A stretch of DNA of 64,000 nt from positions 1,936,001 to 2,000,000 of the forward strand of contig NZ_CP129113.1 of assembly GCF_030762805.1 (NCBI RefSeq). Direction: 5' to 3'. The notes below the pieces were generated by a model. The model searched no databases and was not told where the DNA came from. It saw only the letters and a list, made by a program, of their open reading frames with translations. The DNA comes from Aciduricibacillus chroicocephali (GTDB lineage Bacteria > Bacillota > Bacilli > Bacillales > Amphibacillaceae). Below are positions 26,678-34,831 of the stretch, piece by piece. Position 1 is the stretch's first letter. Each line of letters begins with the position of its first letter. Both the position numbers and the translations under genes were made by a program.

Positions 26678-26824
26678 TCGATAACTGGGTCTATTGTAAT
26701 CCATAAAAACAGCTATGTCATTGTTTGTAATGCACAAAATAGAGTTATTTTCGTTGTACAACTTAAACATCTAAATTATTTTTTTATCACTTTTGTTTAA
26801 ACTATTGGTTAACTTGAACAAACA

Positions 26825-26864
26825 AAAAATTAAACACTGTCTGTTGCAGCCAGACAGTGTTTAT
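26825..26864 (-). terminator. Terminator after cheV
   Basis: Minus strand AAACACTGTCTG / CAGACAGTGTTT followed by AATTTTTTG. Confidence 0.85.
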
Positions 26865-26870
26865 TCTTTA

Positions 26871-27773
26871 CTATAGTATATGAGCATCAATTTCTTTTAC
26901 AAGCTTAACAATCTCAGGTTTGCTTACTTGAGCACTTGCTCCGACCTTTTCCCCTTTATGGAAGAGATCGTCTGTAATTAATGAAGAGAAGATAATTACG
27001 GGGATATTGCTCAACCGCTCATTCTTTTTAACTTTGTCTGTCAGATGATGGCCATCCATCTGAGGCATTTCCAAATCAGTTATGATGCAATTGACCTCTT
27101 CTGAAGGTGTAATGCTTTCATCATAGGCAAGCGACTCGAGATGATTCCAGGCATCTTTACCATTTTCAAAGAATTGAACACGATCATAACCTGCTTCTTC
27201 AAGGGTATCTCTCAAAAGCTGGCGAAGTATTGCTGAATCCTCTGCCACAATCAAGTTCTTAATTGAGCGTTCCCGTTCACCAAGCACTTTAAGACTTTGA
27301 ACATTAATACTCGCCTCTGGGCTAATTTCAACAACAATCTTTTCAAAATCAAGAAGCAAAGACATTTCGCCTTCCAACTTGATAATACCAATCGTGTATG
27401 CTTGCTGCCCTGCAGAAAGCTCATCAGGCTTTTCAATTTGTTCCCAAGATATCCGGTGGATTCTTGAAACGCTGTGAACATGGAATGCCACTTTAAGCTG
27501 GTTCAGTTCTGCAATGATCAACTTGTCCTTCTCAGGATTATCTGATGGAGGAAGGTTGAGAACTCTTGCAAGGTCGATTACCGGGATAATCTCTTCACGC
27601 AAACGAATAACACCTTCCACATTCGGATGAGCATTCGGTGTATCCGTGATCGGCAAAGGAACAATGATTTCCCGTACCTTCAACACATTAATTCCAAATG
27701 ATCCAGAACCAACATGGAATGTCACCACTTCTAATTCATTTGTACCGCTCTCCAACAAAATATCATTTTGCAT
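26871..27773 (-). CDS. cheV: Chemotaxis coupling protein CheV
   Basis: 300 residues: a CheW-like domain (about 1-155) that links receptors to CheA, then a receiver domain. CheW-type features are FHVGSGSFGINVLKVREI, GVIRLREEIIPVIDL and SLLLDFEKIV. The receiver shows AEDSAILR, the acceptor Asp in ITDLEMPQMDGH, and Lys in SKPEI. The protein is similar in length to B. subtilis CheV (303). The AUG at 27773 has GGAGG 7-8 nt upstream. A SigD-type promoter lies about 125 nt upstream, which fits control with motility genes. It acts in adaptation at the polar receptor array together with HemAT and other receptors. Confidence 0.95.
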   Translation of the reverse strand: MQNDILLESGTNELEVVTFHVGSGSFGINVLKVREIIVPLPITDTPNAHPNVEGVIRLREEIIPVIDLARVLNLPPSDNPEKDKLIIAELNQLKVAFHVHSVSRIHRISWEQIEKPDELSAGQQAYTIGIIKLEGEMSLLLDFEKIVVEISPEASINVQSLKVLGERERSIKNLIVAEDSAILRQLLRDTLEEAGYDRVQFFENGKDAWNHLESLAYDESITPSEEVNCIITDLEMPQMDGHHLTDKVKKNERLSNIPVIIFSSLITDDLFHKGEKVGASAQVSKPEIVKLVKEIDAHIL

Positions 27774-27898
27774 AAAATCTCCTCCAAATCACGGTATACG
27801 CACATTCCTGCGCTTAACAGGTGATAATACACCTAGTATAACAGGTAATTTTTCCTATTTCCATAGCGACTGCAATGATTGTATCTGTTGATGTTTTA

Positions 27899-27925
27899 TT
27901 ATCGGCAGATTGAGCCCGCTTTGTA
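27899..27925 (-). promoter_or_regulatory. SigD-type promoter for cheV
   Basis: Minus strand has TACA, 15 bases, then GCCGATAA. The flagellar/chemotaxis SigD consensus is TAAA-N15-GCCGATAA, so the -10 is perfect and the -35 is 3 of 4. Confidence 0.75.
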
Positions 27926-28391
27926 AGCTGTCTGCAAATAATATTCAGCTGCAAACACAGTTCGTTACTACATTTGCTGGTTTCCGACTTTTCTTTTGAG
28001 GATAAAGCTTTATTTTGTTGAATATTGCCCAGGAAATAATCGAATGCTGAATTCCTCTGCCACTATTCGACTGGCAGGAGTCATATCTGTCCTAATCGAT
28101 GTAAACGGACCATATTGTTCACATTGATACAAGTGCTTAGGAACAAGCATTTTTCTAACAGTCCCACCTATGTATTATTAATATATAAGCATAACGACAA
28201 CCTTTACTTGCTGAACGACTAACACCCTAACAAATTTTAGGGAAAAAGATTGGGATAGTAACTTAAAACAGGTGGAATTTTTGGTTAATTATCCTTATTA
28301 TTAAAATATATTATTTTTTTATTTGAGCACTTATTATATTTCATTTTCAAAATCTTCATTACACTATCCTGTACTGAAAGGTGTGGACACC
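27926..28391. other. Intergenic region, no gene seen
   Basis: AT-rich sequence between the cheV promoter and the XRE regulator. I found no frame with a ribosome binding site and no strong hairpin. The regulator promoter presumably lies near the right end. Confidence 0.5.
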
Positions 28392-28712
28392 ATGAATGAT
28401 TTGTTCAAAGAGAACGAATTGGAAGTACTTCATGAAATCGGCAAACGATTGAAATCTTTTCGAAAGTCTTGCGGCTTTACACAAGAAATGCTTGCTTCAA
28501 AGGCAGGATTTTCTCGCTCCTATTATTCCGACATTGAAACAGGCAAACGGAATATTTCAATATTGAACCTTTGCAAATTGACTATTGCATTGGATATATC
28601 CTTAAGCGATCTTTTGCTACCAACTAAAGAATATGCAGCTCAGAATGAGTTGGAAAAAGGACATGTTATAGATCCCTTGAAGCAAGCTTCAGTGGGTAAC
28701 ATACTTCTATAG
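28392..28712 (+). CDS. XRE-family transcriptional regulator
   Basis: 106 residues from the AUG at 28392, which follows AAAGGTG at 8 nt; the longer frame to 28323 lacks a binding site. A helix-turn-helix of the Cro/CI type occupies about residues 12-68: IGKRLKSFRKSCGFTQEMLASKAGFSRSYYSDIETGKRNIS, with the recognition helix around GFSRSYYSDIE. A short tail follows with no sensor domain. No toxin, phage or transporter partner is adjacent. The closest downstream element is the possible switching RNA at 28843-28956. Function unknown. Confidence 0.85.
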   Translation: MNDLFKENELEVLHEIGKRLKSFRKSCGFTQEMLASKAGFSRSYYSDIETGKRNISILNLCKLTIALDISLSDLLLPTKEYAAQNELEKGHVIDPLKQASVGNILL

Positions 28713-28842
28713 CTATCATTTTGCTTTATGAATGTCCTGAATGAGTGTTTCACCGCTTTCCTTTAAAAAACAATTCACAGTCTCTAATCGTTCTGCACGG
28801 ACACGTTATACTTTATTCGTAGCTTACAATGAAATATTTTGA

Positions 28843-28956
28843 CCATAACGCGTCAGCTTACTGAGCTTTTAAAAAAACATACAGGGGCTTGGGGCTGTGC
28901 GTTATGGCATTCCTCAACATATACCAGAAACCCGCTACCCCTCATAACGCTTTTTT
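28843..28956 (+). promoter_or_regulatory. Three-arm competing hairpin (candidate terminator switch)
   Basis: Arm A CCATAACGC (28843-28851) is a perfect 9-bp complement of arm B GCGTTATGG (28899-28907). Arm B is also an 8-bp complement of arm C CATAACGC (28943-28950), which is followed directly by TTTTTT. A-B and B-C cannot form together, the usual logic of an anti-terminator and terminator. A G-rich strand (AGGGGCTTGGGGC) and CCCCT lie between. No coding frame overlaps. The T run sets the plus orientation. Confidence 0.5.
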
Positions 28957-29235
28957 CTTACGTTTAAGCGAGGCAATTACTATTTCAACACTCCTATTAC
29001 AGAGATATGCACTTATACAACTCTTCGATGACATGTTTGCCATTACAGAAGAAGCATAATATTTTACCTTGGCTTTTTTGATTTGCTTTTGTTCAGGTTT
29101 ACAATAAGAACCATGTATAATATATATAATCCTATGAGACTACTGCCATTTCCTAAAAGATGATGCTGTACCCTTGTTTGCCTTTCAACTGCCGATATGG
29201 TTTACTGGAATTGAATAGAATCGTGTATATGCGAG

Positions 29236-29321
29236 GCACTGGGGGAGCATTATTTGCTGAGAAAGAACTTGGTTCTTGACCCTTTGAACCTGATCTAGTT
29301 CATACTAGCGTAGGAAAGTGG
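29236..29321 (+). promoter_or_regulatory. TPP riboswitch (THI element) upstream of tenA
   Basis: Contains the conserved GGGGAGC, GCTGAGA, GACCCTTTGAACCTGATCT and TAGCGTAGGAAAGTG segments in order, with P1 arms CACT/AGTG. A possible downstream terminator is GTGGCACC (29370-29377) with GGT and TGCCAC (29391-29402), followed by TCTTCTCCCTT. It should repress tenA-tenI-thiF when thiamin pyrophosphate is abundant. Confidence 0.95.
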
Positions 29322-29492
29322 CTCCAAATCTCAACTGCATCATGACCGTTTCGTATGAAGCGTCAGAGCGTGGCACCTCCAAATGCTGTTGGTCTTTGCC
29401 ACTCTTCTCCCTTCATCTCCCGCTTTCGCCAATTATGCATGTCACGCATTCTATAACACTCTTTAAAATAATTAAAAGGCGGAGATTTTTTC

Positions 29493-30194
29493 ATGGCGAA
29501 ATTCAGCGAACGGCTCTGGAAAACAGTTGAACCTGTATGGCGTTCCTATCTTCAGCACCCTTTTGTTAAAGGAATCGGTGATGGATCCCTCGACAAAGAG
29601 AAATTCAAGCACTACATGAAACAGGATTACATTTATTTAATTGAATATTCACGCATTTTTGCGCTTGGTGCAGCAAAAGCAAATGATTTGGAAACAATGA
29701 CAGCGTTTGCAAATCTGCTGCATGGCACACTGACAGTAGAAATGGATCTGCACCGAGAATATGCAGCTGAGCTCGGCATCTCAAACGAAGAGTTGGAAAA
29801 CACTGAACCGGCAGCTTCAATGACATCTTATACAAGCTATATGCTCAACAAGAGCCAGCTAGGTGGTGTTGAGAATGCAGCTGCTTCAGTTCTCGCTTGT
29901 GCTTGGAGCTATCAATTCATAGGTGAATCGCTCGCTGCAATACCAGGAGCAACAGAACATGAATTTTACGGCAAATGGGTTAAAATGTATTCATCCCAGC
30001 AATTCAAAGAGCTTACCCTGCAATGTATTGATCTTATTGATAAAATGGCTGAAGGCAAATCTGATTCAGACCTTGCAATCCTTGAGGATATCGTTGTCAA
30101 GACAAGCTACTTCGAGTACATGTTCTGGGAAATGGCAGAAAACAAGGAAATGTGGCCGGTTGCAGCTACTGCCGACTATGCAACGACAAGATAG
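29493..30194 (+). CDS. tenA: Thiaminase II / aminopyrimidine aminohydrolase TenA
   Basis: Salvages the pyrimidine half of degraded thiamin by hydrolysing aminopyrimidines to HMP. 233 residues, the normal TenA length. All-helical family features include HPFVKGIGDGSLDKEKFKHY, MKQDYIYLIEYSR, the catalytic Cys in LACAWSYQFIGE and the C-terminal Glu segment EYMFWEMA. The AUG at 29493 follows GGCGGAG at about 8 nt. It is the first gene behind the TPP riboswitch and is followed closely by tenI and thiF. Confidence 0.95.
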   Translation: MAKFSERLWKTVEPVWRSYLQHPFVKGIGDGSLDKEKFKHYMKQDYIYLIEYSRIFALGAAKANDLETMTAFANLLHGTLTVEMDLHREYAAELGISNEELENTEPAASMTSYTSYMLNKSQLGGVENAAASVLACAWSYQFIGESLAAIPGATEHEFYGKWVKMYSSQQFKELTLQCIDLIDKMAEGKSDSDLAILEDIVVKTSYFEYMFWEMAENKEMWPVAATADYATTR

Positions 30195-30238
30195 ACTTGA
30201 ATCTTGTAAACAGGCAGCATTCCGGAGGTGCTACGCTT

Positions 30239-30841
30239 CTGAAAAAAGAACTTCATATTATATCTGATATTATATTTGATGAGCATGACTTCATTGAAAC
30301 AACGAAAGAAATTCATCCTTTTATCACTGCTGTCCATCTCAGGGTCAAGGCATGGTCGGCACATAAATTGTACACCTTGGTTGAACGCCTCACTGAAAAA
30401 GGGATTCCTGGCAATAAGATCTATATCAATGATCGTGTTGATGTAGCAATTGCTGCTGGCACAGGCGGTGTACAGCTCAATTATCGAAGCCTTCCTGTTA
30501 GTAAAGTAAGAGAAGCCTTCCCTTCTATCCGTGTCGGGAAGACGATTCACACTATTGATGAAGCAAAATTGGCTGAATCAGAAGGTGCCGACTATATAAT
30601 GTTCGGCAAAATTTTTGAGGAAGTTGCTTCATTGGATGCACATGAACAAGGTTTCGAAAAACTCAAAGAGCTGTACGAAGCAGTTAACCTCCCAATTATT
30701 GCTTATGGTGGTATTACAGCACGCAATATTGAAAGTGTTCTTCCTTACGCTTCTGGCATTGCAGTAGAGTCAAGCACTTGGCAAGCCGTCGACCGGCCTG
30801 TTATGATCAAGCAATTTTATAATTTGCTAATGCCTGATTGA
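30239..30841 (+). CDS. tenI: Thiazole tautomerase TenI (apparent CUG start)
   Basis: ThiE/TenI-fold TIM barrel of about 200 residues. TenI aromatises the thiazole phosphate made by ThiG. Family stretches are KKELHIISD at the N terminus, INDRVDVAIAAGTGGVQLNYRSL, VGKTIHTIDEAKLAESEGADYIMFGKIFE and PIIAYGGITARNIE. The perfect GGAGGT at 30224-30229 points to a start near 30236-30242. There the only leucine-type codon that fits homologues is CUG at 30239; no AUG, GUG or UUG is in frame. Upstream in-frame alternatives (GUG 30152, UUG 30197) lack ribosome binding sites and add residues absent from the family. It begins 44 nt after tenA. Confidence 0.8.
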   Translation: MKKELHIISDIIFDEHDFIETTKEIHPFITAVHLRVKAWSAHKLYTLVERLTEKGIPGNKIYINDRVDVAIAAGTGGVQLNYRSLPVSKVREAFPSIRVGKTIHTIDEAKLAESEGADYIMFGKIFEEVASLDAHEQGFEKLKELYEAVNLPIIAYGGITARNIESVLPYASGIAVESSTWQAVDRPVMIKQFYNLLMPD

Positions 30842-30895
30842 CCTGTGCCAACTTATAGAATACTTTCAAACTAGATACAAAAGGTGGAAATCGGC

Positions 30896-31960
30896 ATGGC
30901 AGACAAAATAACAAATATGAAAAACTCTGATTCTGCAGCGAATGACCGTTATTCGCGGCAGATTCTTTTTTCTCCAATTGGTAAAGCAGGACAAGAGGAA
31001 ATTGCTCGAAAACATGTCCTAATTATCGGAGTTGGTGCACTTGGCACGTCGAATGCTGAAATCCTGCTGAGGTCCGGAGTTGGCGAAATGACCATTGTCG
31101 ATCGGGATTATATCGAATTTAGCAATCTTCAACGACAGCAGCTGTTTACAGAGCAGAATGCCATTGACCGAACCCCCAAAACCGTCGCAGCGAAAGAACG
31201 CCTTTTGAAAATTAGGTCATCGGCTACCATTCATGCGCATATCATGGATGTGAATCCTGAAACGATTGATTCCCTTACCGAAAACGTTGATTTGATTATT
31301 GATGCAACAGACAACTTTGAGACGAGAATGATCATTAATGATATTTCTCAAAAGAAGGGTATTCCTTGGATTTATGGAGCTTGCGTGGCCAGCTATGGAA
31401 TCAGCATGACGATTATTCCTGGTGAAACACCATGTTTGCATTGTCTTATGGAAACTGTACCGTCAGCAGGTGCTGCAACATGCGATACAGCAGGCATCAT
31501 CGCACCAGCTGTTCAAATGACTGTTGCTCATCAAAGCGCCGAAGCTTTGAAAATCCTTTCTGGCAACTTGAATGCATTACGCCGCAAACTCATATCATTT
31601 GATTTATGGAATAATGAGTATGCACAGGTCGGCGTGAGCAAAGCACGCAAAGAAGACTGCCCTTCCTGCGGCTCCCATCCTTCCTATCCATTTTTACAGT
31701 GGGAAAACCAAACGAAGACTGCTGTTCTTTGCGGCCGCAATACTGTACAGATCAGGCCTGGGACCAACCATCCTCCGAATCTTGAAAATTTTAAGGAACA
31801 GATTGAGAGACTTGGCATCCCTTATGAAGCCAATCCGTTTCTCATCTCATTCACCGTTGACTCATTCAGGATCGTTCTGTTCAAAGATGGCCGTGCTCTT
31901 ATCCACGGTACAAAGGATATTAGTAAGGCCAAAACATTGTATCATCGGTTTATCGGGTAA
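30896..31960 (+). CDS. thiF: Adenylyltransferase ThiF/MoeB family
   Basis: E1-like enzyme that adenylates a ubiquitin-like sulfur carrier (ThiS) at its C-terminal Gly-Gly. 354 residues. The nucleotide-binding loop GVGALGTSNAEILLRSGVG is followed by DRDYIEFSNLQRQ. Zinc CxxC pairs are CLHC and CPSC, and a Cys lies in ATCDTAGIIAP. The C-terminal extension after the catalytic domain (about 265-354) is typical of Bacillus ThiF. AUG 30896 has AAAGGTGG about 8 nt upstream, with GUG at 30884 as an alternative. It is in a TPP-riboswitch operon, which favours ThiF over MoeB. thiS, thiG and thiO, usually between tenI and thiF, are absent here. Confidence 0.85.
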   Translation: MADKITNMKNSDSAANDRYSRQILFSPIGKAGQEEIARKHVLIIGVGALGTSNAEILLRSGVGEMTIVDRDYIEFSNLQRQQLFTEQNAIDRTPKTVAAKERLLKIRSSATIHAHIMDVNPETIDSLTENVDLIIDATDNFETRMIINDISQKKGIPWIYGACVASYGISMTIIPGETPCLHCLMETVPSAGAATCDTAGIIAPAVQMTVAHQSAEALKILSGNLNALRRKLISFDLWNNEYAQVGVSKARKEDCPSCGSHPSYPFLQWENQTKTAVLCGRNTVQIRPGTNHPPNLENFKEQIERLGIPYEANPFLISFTVDSFRIVLFKDGRALIHGTKDISKAKTLYHRFIG

Positions 31961-32076
31961 TCGCTCAGGGAATAATGATGCAAGCAACCTAGCAACCTTA
32001 TTTATTTGTCAAGTGTTGCATTTTGGTAACATTTTGTAGAAGATTGCAATGATTCTATTTCAAACTTGGTGATGGA

Positions 32077-32085
32077 TGCTATAAT
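32077..32085 (+). promoter_or_regulatory. Extended -10 promoter of protease 1
   Basis: TGCTATAAT, an extended -10; no good -35 at the usual distance. It lies 36 nt upstream of the protease start. Confidence 0.5.
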
Positions 32086-32120
32086 ACAAGCGATCCATTT
32101 CCTAAGAAGGGTGGGAAAAT

Positions 32121-33845
32121 ATGCGTTTCCCAAATCAGCTAAAGAGTCCCCAGTCATTCAGCAGCGAGAAAGGGATTGCCAAATTACCGCTTGTCCTTCT
32201 CGTTGCCGCAGTTTTTGTCATTGGATTGGTCGCCTTTCAACTTTTCCATTCTGCTTCATCTGAATATACACAGGGAGAGCAGAAAACCGATAGACTGCAG
32301 CAATTGAAGCAGCCTGTTGCAGCGAAGGATAAAGATCAGTCCATAGCCGCTCCGCATGATCGGACAGGCAATAATTCATCTGTACACTCTAAATCTGTAT
32401 CCCAATCCACTGCAAATGTTTCCGCTGCGGTAGGAAAGGAACAAACTGCAAACGATCCACACAAATCTTCTTCAAGAGCGGATGTTTCCACTGTAGCAAG
32501 TAAAGGACAGACTGCTCCTAGGACCGCAGAGGAAAATACCGTCGAAGTAAAACATGGACAAATGCAACTTGTATTACAGCCAGAGGCCGGACAGCACCAG
32601 AAGAAAGCAGTTGTTGCTCAACCGAAGCCCGATGTTCAATCGAAACCTAGCAATCAATCTAAAAATTCAACAGTAAACAAGAGTACAGCAAGTCCTAATA
32701 AGACTACTCAATCAGCAACTAAAACGGAAACATTTGCCGAGATGATTACCCGTGCACGTAAATCTTTGTTCACCATCTACAATGTGCAAGACACTTCTGC
32801 AGACGAGTACACCATCTTGCAAGGTTCAACATTCCTTTATAACAATAAAGGAATGCTCGTCACGAATGGTCATGTTGTAGAAGGTGCCAAAACAGTAAGC
32901 GTTTTGGCGGAAAACGGCAAAAAATATAAGGGTACTGTCATTGGTTTTGCCTACAAACCTGATGTTGCTCTCGTGTATGTGCCGCAACTATTGGGAATGA
33001 AGCCCTTCCCTATCGATACGAAGAAATATGGTGTCGATACGCAAGTCGCTGCAATCGCCAATCAACTCTCTGTCAAAACGACAAAAGGAAAAATCATCGA
33101 GACGGATCTTAATATGAAAACGAGTGATAATGACCCGTATTTCTATCCGAAAATGTATGTAACAAGTGCAGCGACGCCGCCAGGTTTCAGCGGTGGGCCA
33201 CTTATCTCGATAAAACAAAAGAAAATCATCGGCATCAATTCTCTTCACAGTCTGACAGAGAACTCAATTGGATACAGTATGCCATTCAATGAGGCGGAAA
33301 AGCTTCTTTCCAAATGGAGCAAGAAGCCAATGACAGAAAAAGAAATCATGGCACTTTATAAGAATCCTTCCGCAGGCGATAAAACGACTGCAAAAAGGAC
33401 TACTGTTAAGAAGTCTGCTGTGAAAGAGAGTCAGAAAAAAGTCTCTGCAGAACAGAAACAAATTTCGGCTCCTCAAAGCTCCAAGCTAAACACAGCCCCA
33501 GCACCAACTGAAAAGACAAGCAAAACTTCAGATGTAACTAAGCAAACACCTGGTGACTTGGAAGATCAAAATGCACAAAATGAGGCTACTGTGACGTCTG
33601 CAGCAGGAACAAACAAGGAAGATACAGATTCTCAAGTAATTACATCTGACACTGATGAAGAAAAGTCTACGGAAGAAAACTCCGGAGACACTGTCAGCAA
33701 TTCAGGAGTAGCTTCCAGTAAAAGCGTAAGTGAAGAAAATGAATCAGATAAAAGCATAACATCTGAACAAAACGATTCACAGTCAGCTGAAACTCTTCCA
33801 GCATCGGAACAGACAACAGATAAACATAATTTAGAAAACGAGTAA
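32121..33845 (+). CDS. Membrane-anchored trypsin-like serine protease (no PDZ)
   Basis: 574 residues. A short cytoplasmic N terminus leads to one membrane segment (about 26-46, LVLLVAAVFVIGLVAFQLF). A long Ser/Thr/Gln/Lys-rich spacer follows (about 47-210), then a trypsin/HtrA-like domain (about 210-405) and an acidic Ser/Thr/Glu-rich tail. The catalytic triad is visible: His251 in TNGHVVEG, Asp281 in KPDVALVY and Ser357 in GFSGGPL. No PDZ domain is seen, unlike DegP/HtrA. AUG 32121 follows AAGGGTGG at about 7 nt. It is related to the proteases at 34832 and 36245 but lacks their N-terminal zinc ribbon. Substrate unknown. Confidence 0.85.
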   Translation: MRFPNQLKSPQSFSSEKGIAKLPLVLLVAAVFVIGLVAFQLFHSASSEYTQGEQKTDRLQQLKQPVAAKDKDQSIAAPHDRTGNNSSVHSKSVSQSTANVSAAVGKEQTANDPHKSSSRADVSTVASKGQTAPRTAEENTVEVKHGQMQLVLQPEAGQHQKKAVVAQPKPDVQSKPSNQSKNSTVNKSTASPNKTTQSATKTETFAEMITRARKSLFTIYNVQDTSADEYTILQGSTFLYNNKGMLVTNGHVVEGAKTVSVLAENGKKYKGTVIGFAYKPDVALVYVPQLLGMKPFPIDTKKYGVDTQVAAIANQLSVKTTKGKIIETDLNMKTSDNDPYFYPKMYVTSAATPPGFSGGPLISIKQKKIIGINSLHSLTENSIGYSMPFNEAEKLLSKWSKKPMTEKEIMALYKNPSAGDKTTAKRTTVKKSAVKESQKKVSAEQKQISAPQSSKLNTAPAPTEKTSKTSDVTKQTPGDLEDQNAQNEATVTSAAGTNKEDTDSQVITSDTDEEKSTEENSGDTVSNSGVASSKSVSEENESDKSITSEQNDSQSAETLPASEQTTDKHNLENE

Positions 33846-33859
33846 TTGAACAATACCGG

Positions 33860-33894
33860 GAGAAACCCAGCCTGTGCTGGGTTTCTTCTTTTAT
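33860..33894 (+). terminator. Terminator after protease 1
   Basis: AGAAACCCAGC / GCTGGGTTTCT followed by TCTTTTATTTT. Confidence 0.85.
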
Positions 33895-33962
33895 TTTAAT
33901 TTGACAGATACTATACATAACTTGAATAATTGCAGGAGACATTTACTTTAGGAGGTGTAAAA

Positions 33963-34346
33963 ATGCAATACATCATTGTGGCAATTGGCGGATTTTTTGG
34001 TGCCCTAGCACGCTATTCCATTGGGGTAATCGAAACGAACAATTACCTCTTCCCAGTAAGTACACTGACTGTGAACCTCATAGGATGCTTGTTTCTCGGA
34101 TGGTTCTCCACATATGTTGCGGGCAAGTCTCCTCACCCACGTCTTGTTCTATTAATTGGAACAGGTTTTACAGGGTCTTTTACAACTTTCTCCAGTTTTT
34201 CAGTCGAAACTTGGGAATTGATTCAAGGAGGCCATGTGCTCATTGGCTTAATGAATATTGGTGTTTCCATCATCGCTGGCCTCCTCCTCGTTCTGATAGG
34301 TATGCACTTAGCCAAGGCAATGTTGAAGCAGTCTGCATCTTCATGA
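33963..34346 (+). CDS. crcB1: Fluoride channel subunit CrcB (first of pair)
   Basis: 127-residue, four-segment membrane protein of the Fluc/CrcB family that exports fluoride passively. Signature segments are GGFFGALARYSIG, FPVSTLTVNLIGCLFLGWF and GTGFTGSFTTFSSFSVET, the last with the TFSTF-type pore motif. AUG 33963 follows AGGAGGTG at about 7 nt. The paired gene starts 31 nt downstream, as is common in Firmicutes where two subunits form a heterodimer. I found no fluoride riboswitch in the 68 bases between the upstream terminator and the gene. Confidence 0.95.
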   Translation: MQYIIVAIGGFFGALARYSIGVIETNNYLFPVSTLTVNLIGCLFLGWFSTYVAGKSPHPRLVLLIGTGFTGSFTTFSSFSVETWELIQGGHVLIGLMNIGVSIIAGLLLVLIGMHLAKAMLKQSASS

Positions 34347-34376
34347 ACTTAAAATTAAGCTAAAGGAGTGATTCAA

Positions 34377-34736
34377 TTGTTTTTACTCGTTGGAGCTGGC
34401 GGAATGATTGGTGCTTGTGCAAGATTCGGCCTCGGCGGATGGATCAATCGCAGCTTTCCACAAGCTTCCCCATTCCCTATTGGTACATTCATAATTAATG
34501 CAGCCGGTTCATTCCTTCTTGGACTTCTTGCCAACTTACATATTCACGCAACTATTGGAACCGGATTATGGCTATTCCTCGGTGTAGGTTTCTGTGGAGC
34601 TTTTACGACATTTTCTACTTTTGGAACAGAGGCGATGGTCCTATTGGAAACAAAGCGGCTTAACCTGGCAGTTTTGTATGTCATTGCATCGGTAATTGTC
34701 GGTATCTGTTTTGCCGCAATCGGCTTCTTAATATAA
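34377..34736 (+). CDS. crcB2: Fluoride channel subunit CrcB (second of pair)
   Basis: 119-residue CrcB partner with the same four-segment architecture: GAGGMIGACARFGLGG, FPIGTFIINAAGSFLLGL and GVGFCGAFTTFSTFGTEAM. UUG at 34377 is the likely start because AAAGGAG ends 8 nt upstream; the in-frame GUG at 34368 overlaps that site. It is cotranscribed with crcB1. The two gene products probably assemble as an antiparallel heterodimer. Confidence 0.95.
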   Translation: MFLLVGAGGMIGACARFGLGGWINRSFPQASPFPIGTFIINAAGSFLLGLLANLHIHATIGTGLWLFLGVGFCGAFTTFSTFGTEAMVLLETKRLNLAVLYVIASVIVGICFAAIGFLI

Positions 34737-34779
34737 AATTCTTGATTTATCGAAACTTCTCCCCTCTCTTCGGCATTAA

Positions 34780-34788
34780 TGGTATAAT
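34780..34788 (+). promoter_or_regulatory. Extended -10 promoter of protease 2
   Basis: TGGTATAAT with an extended TG and no clear -35, 43 nt upstream of the start codon. Same type as before protease 1. Confidence 0.5.
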
Positions 34789-34831
34789 ATACCTATTACT
34801 ATAGAATTATGCCGAAAGGGGATATTATTGC

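Noticed and set aside
26803-26816. TTGGTTAA resembling the PucR box near the NCS2 permease
   Set aside because: The remaining consensus (WWWCN before TTGGTTAA) does not fit, it lies over 500 nt from the permease start and next to the cheV terminator.
28741-28842. 33-codon plus-strand frame just before the three-arm RNA element
   Set aside because: No ribosome binding site and no family likeness; could not be supported as a leader peptide.
33895-33962. Possible fluoride riboswitch before crcB1
   Set aside because: None of the crcB-motif conserved blocks is present in the 68 bases after the terminator.
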